26,291 nt of DNA. Source: a virus. The stretch is taken from positions 1-26,291 of the IMG/VR virus record IMGVR_UViG_3300018036_000055; one strand, written 5' to 3'. The notes under the pieces were generated by a model. The model searched no databases. It was not told the origin of the DNA and saw nothing but the letters and a program-made list of their open reading frames with translations. Position 1 is the stretch's first letter. Each line of letters opens with the position of its first letter. The position numbers and the translations under genes are program-made. Below are positions 1 through 5,331 of the stretch, one piece after another.

Positions 1-285
1 AAAAGATCGAACCCGCATCATAATCTGTATTGGTCAATCTTGCGCAGCGTTTGTAGGTCAACAGGCAAATGGCCTACAGAACGCCAGTTACACAACGAAT
101 TGAAATTTGCGTGTGGTTACTGGTCAAATCACTATTCCAGCATTTCTGGTACGTTTCTACGGCTTCCAGATAGCATTTCTTTTGATGAAATGACCCAAGA
201 AGATTTTAACCAATACTTTGAAATGGCAATGGCAAAACTAGCCGAAGCAGTAGGATACGACCCGACCCATGAGCAATTTAGCTAA
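1..285 (+). CDS. DUF1367-like phage protein, 3' part (start off the left edge)
   Basis: The reading frame is open from base 1, so the gene starts upstream; 94 residues are visible. The first ATG at 40 falls inside the conserved run and is unlikely to be the real start. The segment has the layout I associate with DUF1367 phage proteins: RSNPHHNLYWSIL near the start (family pattern R-N-x-x-F/H-H-x-x-F/Y), a central LKFACGYW stretch, then PDSISFDEMTQEDFNQYF, matching the family's P-x-S-I-x-F-x-x-M-x-x-x-E-F signature. These proteins sit in phage replication/recombination modules and their biochemical role is unknown to me. It overlaps the next gene by 17 bases, which suggests co-transcription with the HNH nuclease. 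Family assignment is from motif memory, with moderate confidence. Confidence 0.6.
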   Translation, partial: KRSNPHHNLYWSILRSVCRSTGKWPTERQLHNELKFACGYWSNHYSSISGTFLRLPDSISFDEMTQEDFNQYFEMAMAKLAEAVGYDPTHEQFS

Positions 286-607
286 AAAACCACCTTTAGG
301 ACTAAAAAACAAATCCAGAAAGAAAGATGATGCGTATTTACAGAAAGTGCGTGAAAAACCTTGCTGCGTTTGCAAAAGGTTTGGCGAAGTACAGCATTCA
401 CCGACCACCGCCCACCACCCTATCCATGATCGCCACGGAACTAGAAAACGACCTGACCAAGATGCGATACCGCTTTGTGAGGGCCATCACCAAGGTTTGT
501 GGGATAATACGAAAATAGCGATACACAAAGAACCAAAGCTATGGCGTGAAACCTATGGCCCTGATTGGTCTTATTCGCCCCAATCTGTCCAAGAAACCTT
601 TACATAA
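269..607 (+). CDS. HNH-type nuclease, Ref/DUF968-like
   Basis: A 112-residue protein with a lysine/arginine-rich N-terminus (residues 1-30) and the zinc and catalytic pattern of Ref-like HNH nucleases: CxxC at 32-35 (CCVC), the AHH triad at 48-50, D64 followed by IPLCEGHH at 67-74, and H86. In phage P1, Ref is a RecA-dependent nuclease, and DUF968-like relatives are common in lambdoid recombination regions. That role is known for the family, not shown here. The start ATG at 269 lies inside the end of the preceding gene, as expected for translational coupling. Its 3' end overlaps the 3' end of the oppositely oriented rusA by 37 bases. The neighbouring resolvase supports a recombination or DNA-processing role. 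Confidence 0.75.
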   Translation: MSNLAKKPPLGLKNKSRKKDDAYLQKVREKPCCVCKRFGEVQHSPTTAHHPIHDRHGTRKRPDQDAIPLCEGHHQGLWDNTKIAIHKEPKLWRETYGPDWSYSPQSVQETFT

Positions 608-1008
608 AGAACTGGCCCCCTGTCGGGGTGGCAATAGGTCTTGCGCACTCGTAGGTTTATTACTTGTGCGTCAGACTTAAATAGCGTTCCTTGTAGCCCG
701 TCTAAGGCTATCTTCGCTATGTTATCAACGTCTGGCCTACCAGTGTGGCTAATTGCGCCGTATTCGGCTTCTAAGCGTTTAACCTTCGACCATGATTTAG
801 GTATGTCCATAAACGCGATTATTTCCACCGACACTGGCCTATCTGTCTGATCGATGTTGTGCTTTGCCATTTCTGCCCATGCCGCTGCATGAATGCGCTG
901 CTCATATTCTTTGGTTTTCTGTGGGGTATAGGTATGACCGACACGGGTAAAGCGTGGCCTAGCCTTACCAATGGGTTGCCCAGATACTTCTATTTCGACT
1001 TCATACAT
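571..1008 (-). CDS. rusA: RusA-family Holliday junction resolvase
   Basis: Predicted to cut four-way DNA junctions during phage recombination and before packaging. ATG at 1008 is chosen (145 residues); a TTG six bases upstream would only add two residues. The N-terminal strand carries GQPIGKARPRF (about 10-20), the RusA DNA-binding loop. The central block RPDVDN followed by K and D (about 92-103) and a further aspartate near 113 match the D-x-D-N...D catalytic acidic cluster of RusA (D70, D72, D91 in the E. coli enzyme). Length fits the family (about 120-150). It is the only minus-strand gene in the left module. It is transcribed away from the control region at about 1035-1110 and converges on the HNH gene. 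The ribosome binding site is weak. Confidence 0.9.
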   Translation of the reverse strand: MYEVEIEVSGQPIGKARPRFTRVGHTYTPQKTKEYEQRIHAAAWAEMAKHNIDQTDRPVSVEIIAFMDIPKSWSKVKRLEAEYGAISHTGRPDVDNIAKIALDGLQGTLFKSDAQVINLRVRKTYCHPDRGPVLYVKVSWTDWGE

Positions 1009-1034
1009 GGGCAAACTTTAGCGAAAATTTAAAC

Positions 1035-1091
1035 AAAGTGCATTTATTTTCTATTATTCGCACTTATTTTACATATTGGCACTTGCACTTT
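1035..1091. promoter_or_regulatory. Cluster of GCACTT boxes in the divergent control region (possible operator)
   Basis: The hexamer GCACTT occurs at 1060-1065, 1079-1084 and 1085-1090, the last two in direct tandem, and once inverted (AAGTGC, 1036-1041). The outer copies extend to a perfect 8-base inverted pair, AAAGTGCA (1035-1042) and TGCACTTT (1084-1091). The tandem pair overlaps the -35 box of the + promoter and lies between the boxes of the minus promoter, where a bound repressor would block both. The binding protein is unknown; the two HTH-like proteins encoded downstream are candidates. Confidence 0.45.
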
Positions 1092-1095
1092 ACAA
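1066..1095 (-). promoter_or_regulatory. Candidate sigma70-type promoter for rusA
   Basis: On the minus strand a TTGTAA box (1095-1090) and a TAAAAT box (1071-1066) are separated by 18 bases, about 60 bases upstream of the rusA start. The -10 matches 5 of 6 consensus positions and the -35 only 4 of 6, in an AT-rich region, so chance is a real alternative. Its -35 box lies immediately beside the -35 of the opposite promoter. Confidence 0.35.
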
Positions 1096-1110
1096 ATATG
1101 CCCCTATACT
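1083..1110 (+). promoter_or_regulatory. Candidate sigma70-type promoter for the + strand small-gene operon
   Basis: TTGCAC (1083-1088), a 16-base spacer, and TATACT (1105-1110). The predicted transcription start is about 1117, so the ATG at 1117 would be leaderless. The ATG at 1138, preceded by AGAAAGGA (1123-1130), is therefore the better start for the first gene. This is the strongest promoter-like match I found in the window. Confidence 0.6.
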
Positions 1111-1137
1111 TAACATATGTTCAGAAAGGAAAACAAA

Positions 1138-1482
1138 ATGAAAATCATCGTACAACACGCAGACCACAATCGTGAAACTGGCAAAGTCACAGGCTATACA
1201 GATGTAGCAGAAGTGAATGCATCACATTTTGATGATGTAAATGCAGCACTTGAATATGCTTATCGTTACACAAACAACGTAATGGGTTCTTGGTCTATCA
1301 AGAAAGAATTTTTGCCAATGCGTGATGGAACGCAAGGTATAAATGGTGATTACAACGAAAACGTAACTGTTTTGCGCCATCGCCCAGATGGTATGGGTCA
1401 AAGATCGTCAATGATGGGTGATCGCATGATTGTAAACGGGCAAACCTACGAAGTTGCATTCGCTGGTTTTAAAGCAGTTTAA
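1138..1482 (+). CDS. Conserved-looking phage protein of unknown function (114 aa)
   Basis: First gene of the + operon. I choose ATG 1138 because AGAAAGGA sits seven bases upstream and the promoter would start transcription near 1117, which rules out the in-frame ATG there. The protein begins with a beta-like stretch (MKIIVQHADH) and has a central aromatic region, ALEYAYRYTNNVMGSW (about 40-55). Its C-terminal half contains a GDRMIVNGQTYEVAFAGF segment (about 93-110) that reads like a small beta-barrel edge. The Asn/Tyr/Met-rich composition looks soluble and cytoplasmic. No catalytic motif or membrane segment is visible. First position after the promoter suggests early, strong expression. I do not recognise a named family. 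Confidence 0.75.
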   Translation: MKIIVQHADHNRETGKVTGYTDVAEVNASHFDDVNAALEYAYRYTNNVMGSWSIKKEFLPMRDGTQGINGDYNENVTVLRHRPDGMGQRSSMMGDRMIVNGQTYEVAFAGFKAV

Positions 1483-1486
1483 TCAA

Positions 1487-1502
1487 AGGGGCTTCGGCCC
1501 CT
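1487..1502 (+). terminator. TTCG-tetraloop hairpin between small early genes
   Basis: A 6-bp perfect stem closes a cTTCGg tetraloop (GGGGC 1488-1492, TTCG, GCCCC 1497-1501, plus an A-T pair), five bases after the stop codon. The following bases CTCTTAATAG lack a T-run, so it may act as an mRNA 3' stabiliser or partial attenuator, not a full terminator, because genes in the same direction continue at once. Confidence 0.55.
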
Positions 1503-1521
1503 CTTAATAGGAAAATTACAA

Positions 1522-1722
1522 ATGACACGTAACGACAAAATACAAAAATCAAATCGCATCGCTAAAAACATCATGGCTAAAAAACCAGATATGTCGCCAG
1601 ATTTTGCAAAGGCTTGTGCGGCATACATGGTTCTGACCAACCAGTACAAACTTTCTCAGGTTCGTATGCCAGTATTTTTGGCGGGACAACGCGGTTACGA
1701 CAAGTTTGTAGCTCAATTTTAA
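1522..1722 (+). CDS. Small basic protein of unknown function (66 aa)
   Basis: Lysine-rich 66-residue protein with two predicted helices: a very basic N-terminal one (about residues 4-21, many K/R) and AKACAAYMVLTNQYKLSQ (about 29-46). It ends in a short aromatic tail. The ribosome site AGGAAAA precedes the ATG. The gene is flanked on both sides by near-identical TTCG hairpins, so its mRNA would be bracketed by two very stable structures. The basic charge would suit nucleic-acid contact, but no specific fold is recognisable. Confidence 0.65.
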   Translation: MTRNDKIQKSNRIAKNIMAKKPDMSPDFAKACAAYMVLTNQYKLSQVRMPVFLAGQRGYDKFVAQF

Positions 1723-1727
1723 TAATC

Positions 1728-1741
1728 GGGGCTTCGGCCCC
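1728..1741 (+). terminator. Second TTCG-tetraloop hairpin, same sequence as the one at 1487-1502
   Basis: GGGGC (1728-1732), TTCG, GCCCC (1737-1741), five bases after the stop codon, the same distance as the first copy. It is followed by CCTAACCTTAGAGGG, which supplies the next ribosome site, with no T-run. The core is the same as the first copy and the one after the capsid gene. Confidence 0.55.
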
Positions 1742-1763
1742 CCTAACCTTAGAGGGTAAACAA

Positions 1764-2111
1764 ATGAAACTATATACCGACAAAAATGGAAATTGGGTAG
1801 GCACACAAGCTGAAGCAAAAAAGCAGTTTGGCGAAATCTACCAAGTAGAAGTGCCAACCGACAAAGCTGCACTTTTAGATTACCTAAATCAGCGCCAAGT
1901 CATTCATGGCAAACCACCTTACGACACGCACTCAGAATATGAATGCGACACGTACCAGCCACAAACCACGGCACATAGCATAATCACTAAGCCGCACCCT
2001 TGGCAGACGATTAGAGAATGCGCCGAAAAGGCTTCTCTAAAAGACTTAGGTGTAGCTGTATCGGTCATTATGAACCGTATCGATGAAGCCGCTGAAAGGT
2101 ACGAACAATGA
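1764..2111 (+). CDS. Unknown small protein (115 aa)
   Basis: ATG 1764 is preceded by AGAGGG at 1751-1756; the open frame extends upstream to 1614, but that part overlaps the previous gene and carries no ribosome site. The N-terminus, MKLYTDKNGNWVGTQAEAKK, reads like a short domain in which a residue or tag is checked against a sequence position, as seen in several phage proteins of unknown role. The middle is rich in His, Tyr and Thr. The C-terminal half (about 70-115) is helical (ECAEKASLKDLGVAVSVIMN). It overlaps the next gene by ATGA. Function unknown. Confidence 0.65.
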   Translation: MKLYTDKNGNWVGTQAEAKKQFGEIYQVEVPTDKAALLDYLNQRQVIHGKPPYDTHSEYECDTYQPQTTAHSIITKPHPWQTIRECAEKASLKDLGVAVSVIMNRIDEAAERYEQ

Positions 2112-2395
2112 CTGTTTATAATAAACAGGTGGGCTGCGTGGCTTGTGGCAAAGCCGCGCCAAAGGCAACAGAAGCATATTTTACGCACAACAAGCCATAT
2201 CAGGGTAACTTAAAAGTTATTCGTGATAGCAGTGTGCATTATCCAGATGGGCGCGTTCACTACGATTTAGTCTTGTGGGATGGTCAAAGCTACAAACTCA
2301 AATATCACAAGTTTTGTAGCCAAACATGCGCGGTTCAATATGCTAATCTAATAGCACCATTTCCAAGCATTTTAGAAGAACAGGAACAGGACTAA
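2108..2395 (+). CDS. Zinc-ribbon-like small protein (95 aa)
   Basis: Two cysteine pairs, C10-x2-C13 and C70-x3-C74, with H67 nearby, are spaced as in treble-clef or zinc-ribbon domains. A beta-rich linker lies between them (about 35-66, alternating hydrophobics and a VHYDLVLWDG stretch). The C-terminus is acidic (EEQEQD). The start overlaps the previous stop (ATGA at 2108) and its own stop overlaps the next start (TAATG), so it is translationally coupled on both sides. Metal binding is inferred from cysteine spacing. The partner and role are unknown; phage proteins of this kind often bind nucleic acid or host polymerase. Confidence 0.7.
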   Translation: MTVYNKQVGCVACGKAAPKATEAYFTHNKPYQGNLKVIRDSSVHYPDGRVHYDLVLWDGQSYKLKYHKFCSQTCAVQYANLIAPFPSILEEQEQD

Positions 2396-2679
2396 TGGGA
2401 TTTTTCACACACGGGCGCAAATCGCATCATGCAGATACCACCGTAACCCTAAAAGGTTTTGATCGTGATGGTATCTGTGAAGTAGAAATAAACATCGTCA
2501 TCGAAGGTACGTTAGATTACGACGATCATAGCTTTGAACTAGACACGGTTTACCTTCAGGAAGTACGCGCAAAAACAAAAGACAATGCACCATTCGCACT
2601 GCCGAAGCGCATTTATAAAAAGCTAACCAGCGGCAAGTATGACGAACAATTCCACGAAGTAGCATGGGGTACAGCATAA
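2395..2679 (+). CDS. Unknown beta-rich protein (94 aa)
   Basis: It follows the zinc-ribbon-like gene by TAATG overlap. Residues 15-60 alternate charged and hydrophobic positions (TVTLKGFDRDGICEVEINIV) typical of a small beta-sandwich. Residues 65-94 contain FALPKRIYKKL, a likely helix. There is no signal peptide or membrane segment. The operon position suggests a host-takeover or accessory role, but I cannot name a family. Confidence 0.65.
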   Translation: MGFFTHGRKSHHADTTVTLKGFDRDGICEVEINIVIEGTLDYDDHSFELDTVYLQEVRAKTKDNAPFALPKRIYKKLTSGKYDEQFHEVAWGTA

Positions 2680-2888
2680 TGGATCAAATCGAAACACAAA
2701 CAAAGGCCATTAAAGCATGGTTAGAGGCTGGCAATAGCATCACAGGTATGGTTGCATTAGATAAATTCGGCTGCTGGTCACTACCACGCAGAATTTGCGA
2801 CCTAAAAGAAACAGGCTTTCCGATTGATAGCCAATACATCAAAACCGATAGCGGCAAACGCATCAAAGAATATTGGATGGTAAAATGA
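2679..2888 (+). CDS. HTH_39-like helix-turn-helix protein (69 aa)
   Basis: A predicted small winged-helix DNA-binding protein. ATG 2679 overlaps the preceding stop as TAATG and is preferred to the in-frame ATG at 2664. The sequence follows the HTH_39 layout: a helix TQTKAIKAWLEAG (about 6-18), then SITGMVALDKFGCWSLPRRI (about 20-39) holding the turn and recognition helix, then DLKETGFPID and a basic wing (KTDSGKRIKEYW). Family members occur widely in phages and are thought to bind DNA; the target is unknown. Its stop overlaps the next start (ATGA). It is a candidate regulator of the divergent control region. Confidence 0.75.
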   Translation: MDQIETQTKAIKAWLEAGNSITGMVALDKFGCWSLPRRICDLKETGFPIDSQYIKTDSGKRIKEYWMVK

Positions 2889-3004
2889 GCATCAAAGAAA
2901 TCTGGCAAATAGCTAAAACAATCACAATAGGTGACATTATTGGTGTAATCGCACTATTCGTAATACTGTATGGTGGTCTGTTGCTGGCGCTAGTCTATCA
3001 ATGA
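2885..3004 (+). CDS. 39-residue single-helix membrane microprotein
   Basis: Translation of 2885-3004 gives a 39-residue peptide. Residues 1-15 form a charged amphipathic start (MSIKEIWQIAKTITIGD) and about 17-37 form one uninterrupted hydrophobic segment (IIGVIALFVILYGGLLLALV). The start overlaps the upstream stop by ATGA and its stop overlaps the downstream start by ATGA, so both junctions show translational coupling. Without this gene the two flanking genes would be separated by an unexplained 112-base gap in an otherwise gapless operon. It is too short for routine gene callers. One-helix phage microproteins often act on host membranes (exclusion, inhibition of host enzymes, lysis timing), but its role is unknown. 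Confidence 0.75.
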   Translation: MSIKEIWQIAKTITIGDIIGVIALFVILYGGLLLALVYQ

Positions 3005-3327
3005 ACTATCTGGAAACGTGGCAAGAAATTAAAGCTAGGCATGTTCGTGAAAAAGTCGAACTGGTTAGTTCTCTTGCCACCGACTACACCATCACACAAG
3101 CCTCATCGATTTTGCAGATGGATTACAAAACGCTAGTTAGATTTTGCGACTTTTACGGCATAATCTTTAAGCAATCACAGAAGCAGAATAATCGTGTGGG
3201 CTGCGCTAAAGTATCGGGCAATAGCAAGAAAGGTAAAACCAACAAAACGAAAAAATGGTTACTTCCACAGCCCACCAGTGCAATTTATCAAAACACAAAG
3301 CGAGAACAAGATGAAAATGCTCAATAG
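3001..3327 (+). CDS. Putative DNA-binding protein with HTH-like core and basic tail (108 aa)
   Basis: Residues about 19-57 (VELVSSLATDYTITQASSIL, then QMDYKTLVRFCDFYGIIFK) have the spacing of a helix-turn-helix in which ITQASSIL plays the first helix and YKTLVRFCDFYG the recognition helix, as in phage replication or transposase-like HTH modules. Residues 58-100 are strongly basic and low in hydrophobics, probably a disordered nucleic-acid-binding tail. The start overlaps the microprotein stop. Its end overlaps the GIY-YIG start by 17 bases. The HTH is inferred from pattern only. Confidence 0.65.
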   Translation: MNYLETWQEIKARHVREKVELVSSLATDYTITQASSILQMDYKTLVRFCDFYGIIFKQSQKQNNRVGCAKVSGNSKKGKTNKTKKWLLPQPTSAIYQNTKREQDENAQ

Positions 3328-3793
3328 GTTTGAAATAAATGTTAGAGATTATGGAACGATGCAAAATTTCTGCGAACATTACAAATTAGAAATGGGCAGA
3401 TGGCACCGTAACTGGTTTGTTTATGTGATGTGCTTAGACGCAAGCATGGATGGGGAAAAAATAATACCTCTGTATGTTGGGAAAACATCTAACATAAAAA
3501 CACGTATTACCCAGCATCAAAGCAAGGCTTGGTTTAAGTATGTTGATTTTATATTAATAGAGGAATTTCCAGAACACAGAGTAGCACAACATCTTGAAAG
3601 TGATTTAATTGAAAAAACACGACCAGTTTTTAACCTTCAAGTATCCAAACGGAAAAAAGCAAAGAAACATCTGCCCAAACTAGCGGCGGTTCATAATGTA
3701 GCTGCGCTGATGTATGAGCCATCATTCAATGGTGATGATATGTATGATTGGGTCACACAAGAATTACCACTTATTCAACCGATGGGATTATAA
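3311..3793 (+). CDS. GIY-YIG nuclease domain protein (160 aa)
   Basis: A predicted single-domain nuclease. I take ATG 3311; the open frame runs upstream to 3194 but only over the previous gene. The GIY-equivalent strand is FVYVM (36-40), the YIG-equivalent is LYVGKT (54-59), the catalytic arginine is R65, H69 follows, and the metal-binding glutamate is E96 in ESDLIEK, with N108 in PVFNLQ. All core positions of the GIY-YIG fold are present, so the enzyme should be active. A long insertion between the first two strands (CLDASMDGEK) and a basic segment (113-120) are unusual. No separate target-recognition domain is present. It could be a homing-like selfish nuclease, a repair enzyme or a host-DNA degrader. 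Confidence 0.85.
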   Translation: MKMLNRFEINVRDYGTMQNFCEHYKLEMGRWHRNWFVYVMCLDASMDGEKIIPLYVGKTSNIKTRITQHQSKAWFKYVDFILIEEFPEHRVAQHLESDLIEKTRPVFNLQVSKRKKAKKHLPKLAAVHNVAALMYEPSFNGDDMYDWVTQELPLIQPMGL

Positions 3794-3797
3794 TGTT

Positions 3798-4028
3798 ATG
3801 GAATACTTTTTCGCACTCTATCTCGAATATTCTATTCAAGGCCGCGACATAAAAACTTATTTAATTTTGCCCAGCGCCGAAGCGTGTCAAATCGCCATTC
3901 GAGACAATGAAAATATGTACCAATACTTCTTTGCAGATGGTGAAGTTAATATGTGGTGCTTAGAAACTGGTGTTATGTCGCGTAGTATTCGACCTGTTCT
4001 TAGGCCGTTAACCAAGAGTAAATCTTGA
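3798..4028 (+). CDS. Unknown small protein at the end of the + operon (76 aa)
   Basis: ATG 3798 lies four bases after the GIY-YIG stop. The overlapping ATG at 3793 opens only a 19-codon frame. The protein starts MEYFFALYLEYSIQGRDIKT, with residues 1-10 hydrophobic and aromatic. It contains a YLILPSAEACQIAIRDNENMYQYFF region that reads as strand-helix-strand, then a C-terminal basic tail (RPVLRPLTKSKS). Its last 29 bases overlap the 3' end of the oppositely transcribed endolysin gene, with no terminator-like hairpin at the junction. No family recognised. Confidence 0.65.
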   Translation: MEYFFALYLEYSIQGRDIKTYLILPSAEACQIAIRDNENMYQYFFADGEVNMWCLETGVMSRSIRPVLRPLTKSKS

Positions 4029-4638
4029 ACGTCTGTTCTTTGCGGTCTGCCATTCCCTTTGTTCCACCGTTTACAATACGGCTTACTTTCTCAATCACTT
4101 CGTCATTTACGCCTTGATCGCAAATGGGCCATAGCTTCTTTTTATCGAAGAACCACATAGCACTTTCGAACGCAAAGTCTGTCGCTACGCGGGTTGGGTC
4201 TTGCAAGATTTCAGGAATGCGCATGTCGGCTGCTAACTGTCTATAGTTTGTTCGACCCGTACACATGATCCAGCCGCGACCCTTAAACAAATACCCGTCA
4301 CCGTCAAACACGTTTCCAAGCGCACCGCCCTTGCTTCTATGCTTATCCATGTAAACGTAATTAGCTATCTTTTCAGGATTACGTGCATATGGTTCCGCAT
4401 CTTCTACAGTTGGGAAATAGCGACGAAAAACCTTGTGCAATCCACCAGCGGAATAATTTAGGTTTTCTTGATCGTACCGAAAATAACCGCTTTCGTGTGA
4501 TGCTTGGCCCAGCAAGTGCGCTGCCCGTTCTGGTGATAGTTTATAATGCTTGGCAACCCCACGGGCTGTATTAGGCCCAAACTGACCGTCTGCCGTACAC
4601 CCACAACGCGCCTGAAGCGCTTTCATTGCATCTGACAT
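4000..4638 (-). CDS. Endolysin, glycoside hydrolase family 19 (chitinase-like)
   Basis: Predicted to cut the glycan backbone of the host peptidoglycan at the end of infection. Residues 5-30 (LQARCGCTADGQFGPNTARG) resemble the repeat of a peptidoglycan-binding domain fused directly to the lysozyme-like core. The GH19 signature GQASHESGYF (44-53) supplies the catalytic glutamate E49. YLFKGRGWIMCTGRTNY (116-132) is the substrate-cleft segment (family pattern F-x-G-R-G-x-x-Q-x-T-G-R-x-N-Y), and VSRIVNGG (185-192) closes the fold. There is no signal peptide or signal-anchor, so export must depend on a holin. The start overlaps the stop of the upstream holin candidate (TAATG). The length of 212 fits single-domain phage GH19 endolysins. 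Confidence 0.92.
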   Translation of the reverse strand: MSDAMKALQARCGCTADGQFGPNTARGVAKHYKLSPERAAHLLGQASHESGYFRYDQENLNYSAGGLHKVFRRYFPTVEDAEPYARNPEKIANYVYMDKHRSKGGALGNVFDGDGYLFKGRGWIMCTGRTNYRQLAADMRIPEILQDPTRVATDFAFESAMWFFDKKKLWPICDQGVNDEVIEKVSRIVNGGTKGMADRKEQTFKIYSWLTA

Positions 4639-5030
4639 TACTTGTTACCCCCGAAAAATTTAGTAGCTGATCGAACACCGAAACTGGCGGCCACGATTAC
4701 ACCCAAAGTATATTGATACCAGCTAGGCATACTTTCAAGCGCTGCGAACCCGTTTGTTACAGCCTGTTCTGCCCATGCGAATGGTAAAAAACAAAGAATA
4801 AGCGGCACAGAAAACAAAATTGTTAGCCATTCATCTTTCCAGCTATTCTGTGACCCTTGGGCCATTAGCTTTTCCCATTCGGCTTCAGAAGTAGCTGCGG
4901 ATTTCATAATTGTGGCTTTGGCTTCTGCCTCTACCAGTTTCAGGTTAGCCGCTGCCGCTTGTGCATCAGCTTTGCCCTTCAGCCATCCACCAGCTAATTC
5001 AGTTAATGGGCCTATCAGCGCTTGTAGCAT
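4638..5030 (-). CDS. Holin-type membrane protein (130 aa)
   Basis: ATG 5030 has GGGGA seven bases upstream; the alternative TTG at 5057 would overlap the preceding gene further. Residues 1-60 are an alanine- and glutamate-rich amphipathic helix or coiled coil (KADAQAAAANLKLVEAEAKA). WKDEWLTILFSVPLILCFLPF (about 64-84) is the first membrane segment and YQYTLGVIVAASFGV (about 104-118) the second, with an amphipathic helix between and a basic end. This resembles the 3TM/GTA-type holins in layout. It lies directly upstream of the endolysin, where the pore that releases it is expected. The EF-hand gene upstream overlaps it by 32 bases. Confidence 0.7.
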   Translation of the reverse strand: MLQALIGPLTELAGGWLKGKADAQAAAANLKLVEAEAKATIMKSAATSEAEWEKLMAQGSQNSWKDEWLTILFSVPLILCFLPFAWAEQAVTNGFAALESMPSWYQYTLGVIVAASFGVRSATKFFGGNK

Positions 5031-5331
5031 TTTTATTCCCCATAGCGTTAAATCCAAAATATGCGGCTACCACGCCACTAGCGCCAATGACGTAAACACT
5101 AGCAATGTCGGTAATTAGTTCTGCCGCCCGTTCTAAGCCTACCCACGTAGCCATAACGATAATTAGAGGGTACAAGAGCATTCCAGCGGTACAAGCTACT
5201 GTAAGCCGCCTTTCTGTGTCCCTCTTAGCGTCTTGATCTTCCATGCGTCTGCGTCGATCTTCTAACATGATTTCCCATTCTTCGGGGTCAATCTTGTTAT
5301 TTCCGTTTAGATCGTAAGTTTCTTTGTTCAT
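4999..5331 (-). CDS. EF-hand two-helix membrane protein (110 aa)
   Basis: The N-terminus carries a canonical EF-hand loop at residues 7-18 (DLNGNNKIDPEE): calcium ligands at positions 1, 3, 5, 9 and 12 are D7, N9, N11, D15, E18, with Gly at loop position 4 relative to the usual 6, and Ile at position 8. It is followed by a charged helix (EIMLEDRRRRMEDQDAKRD, about 20-38). Two hydrophobic helices follow: about 49-68 (AGMLLYPLIIVMATWVGL) and about 74-95 (ITDIASVYVIGASGVVAAYF). The ribosome site AAGG precedes ATG 5331. This domain order recurs in marine phages near lysis genes, as I recall. Calcium binding is inferred from the loop. Confidence 0.8.
   Translation of the reverse strand: MNKETYDLNGNNKIDPEEWEIMLEDRRRRMEDQDAKRDTERRLTVACTAGMLLYPLIIVMATWVGLERAAELITDIASVYVIGASGVVAAYFGFNAMGNKNATSADRPIN

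Noticed and set aside
614-630. CCCC-TGTC-GGGG stem after the HNH gene as a terminator
   Set aside because: Only four base pairs, lies inside rusA coding sequence, and no T-run follows.
1117-1137. ATG at 1117 as the start of the first + operon gene
   Set aside because: It coincides with the predicted transcription start and has no ribosome site, whereas ATG 1138 has AGAAAGGA.
1549-2188. Minus-strand frames opposite the small early genes (75-107 codons)
   Set aside because: They run antisense to well-supported coupled genes, have unusual cysteine/leucine-rich composition, and no ribosome site.
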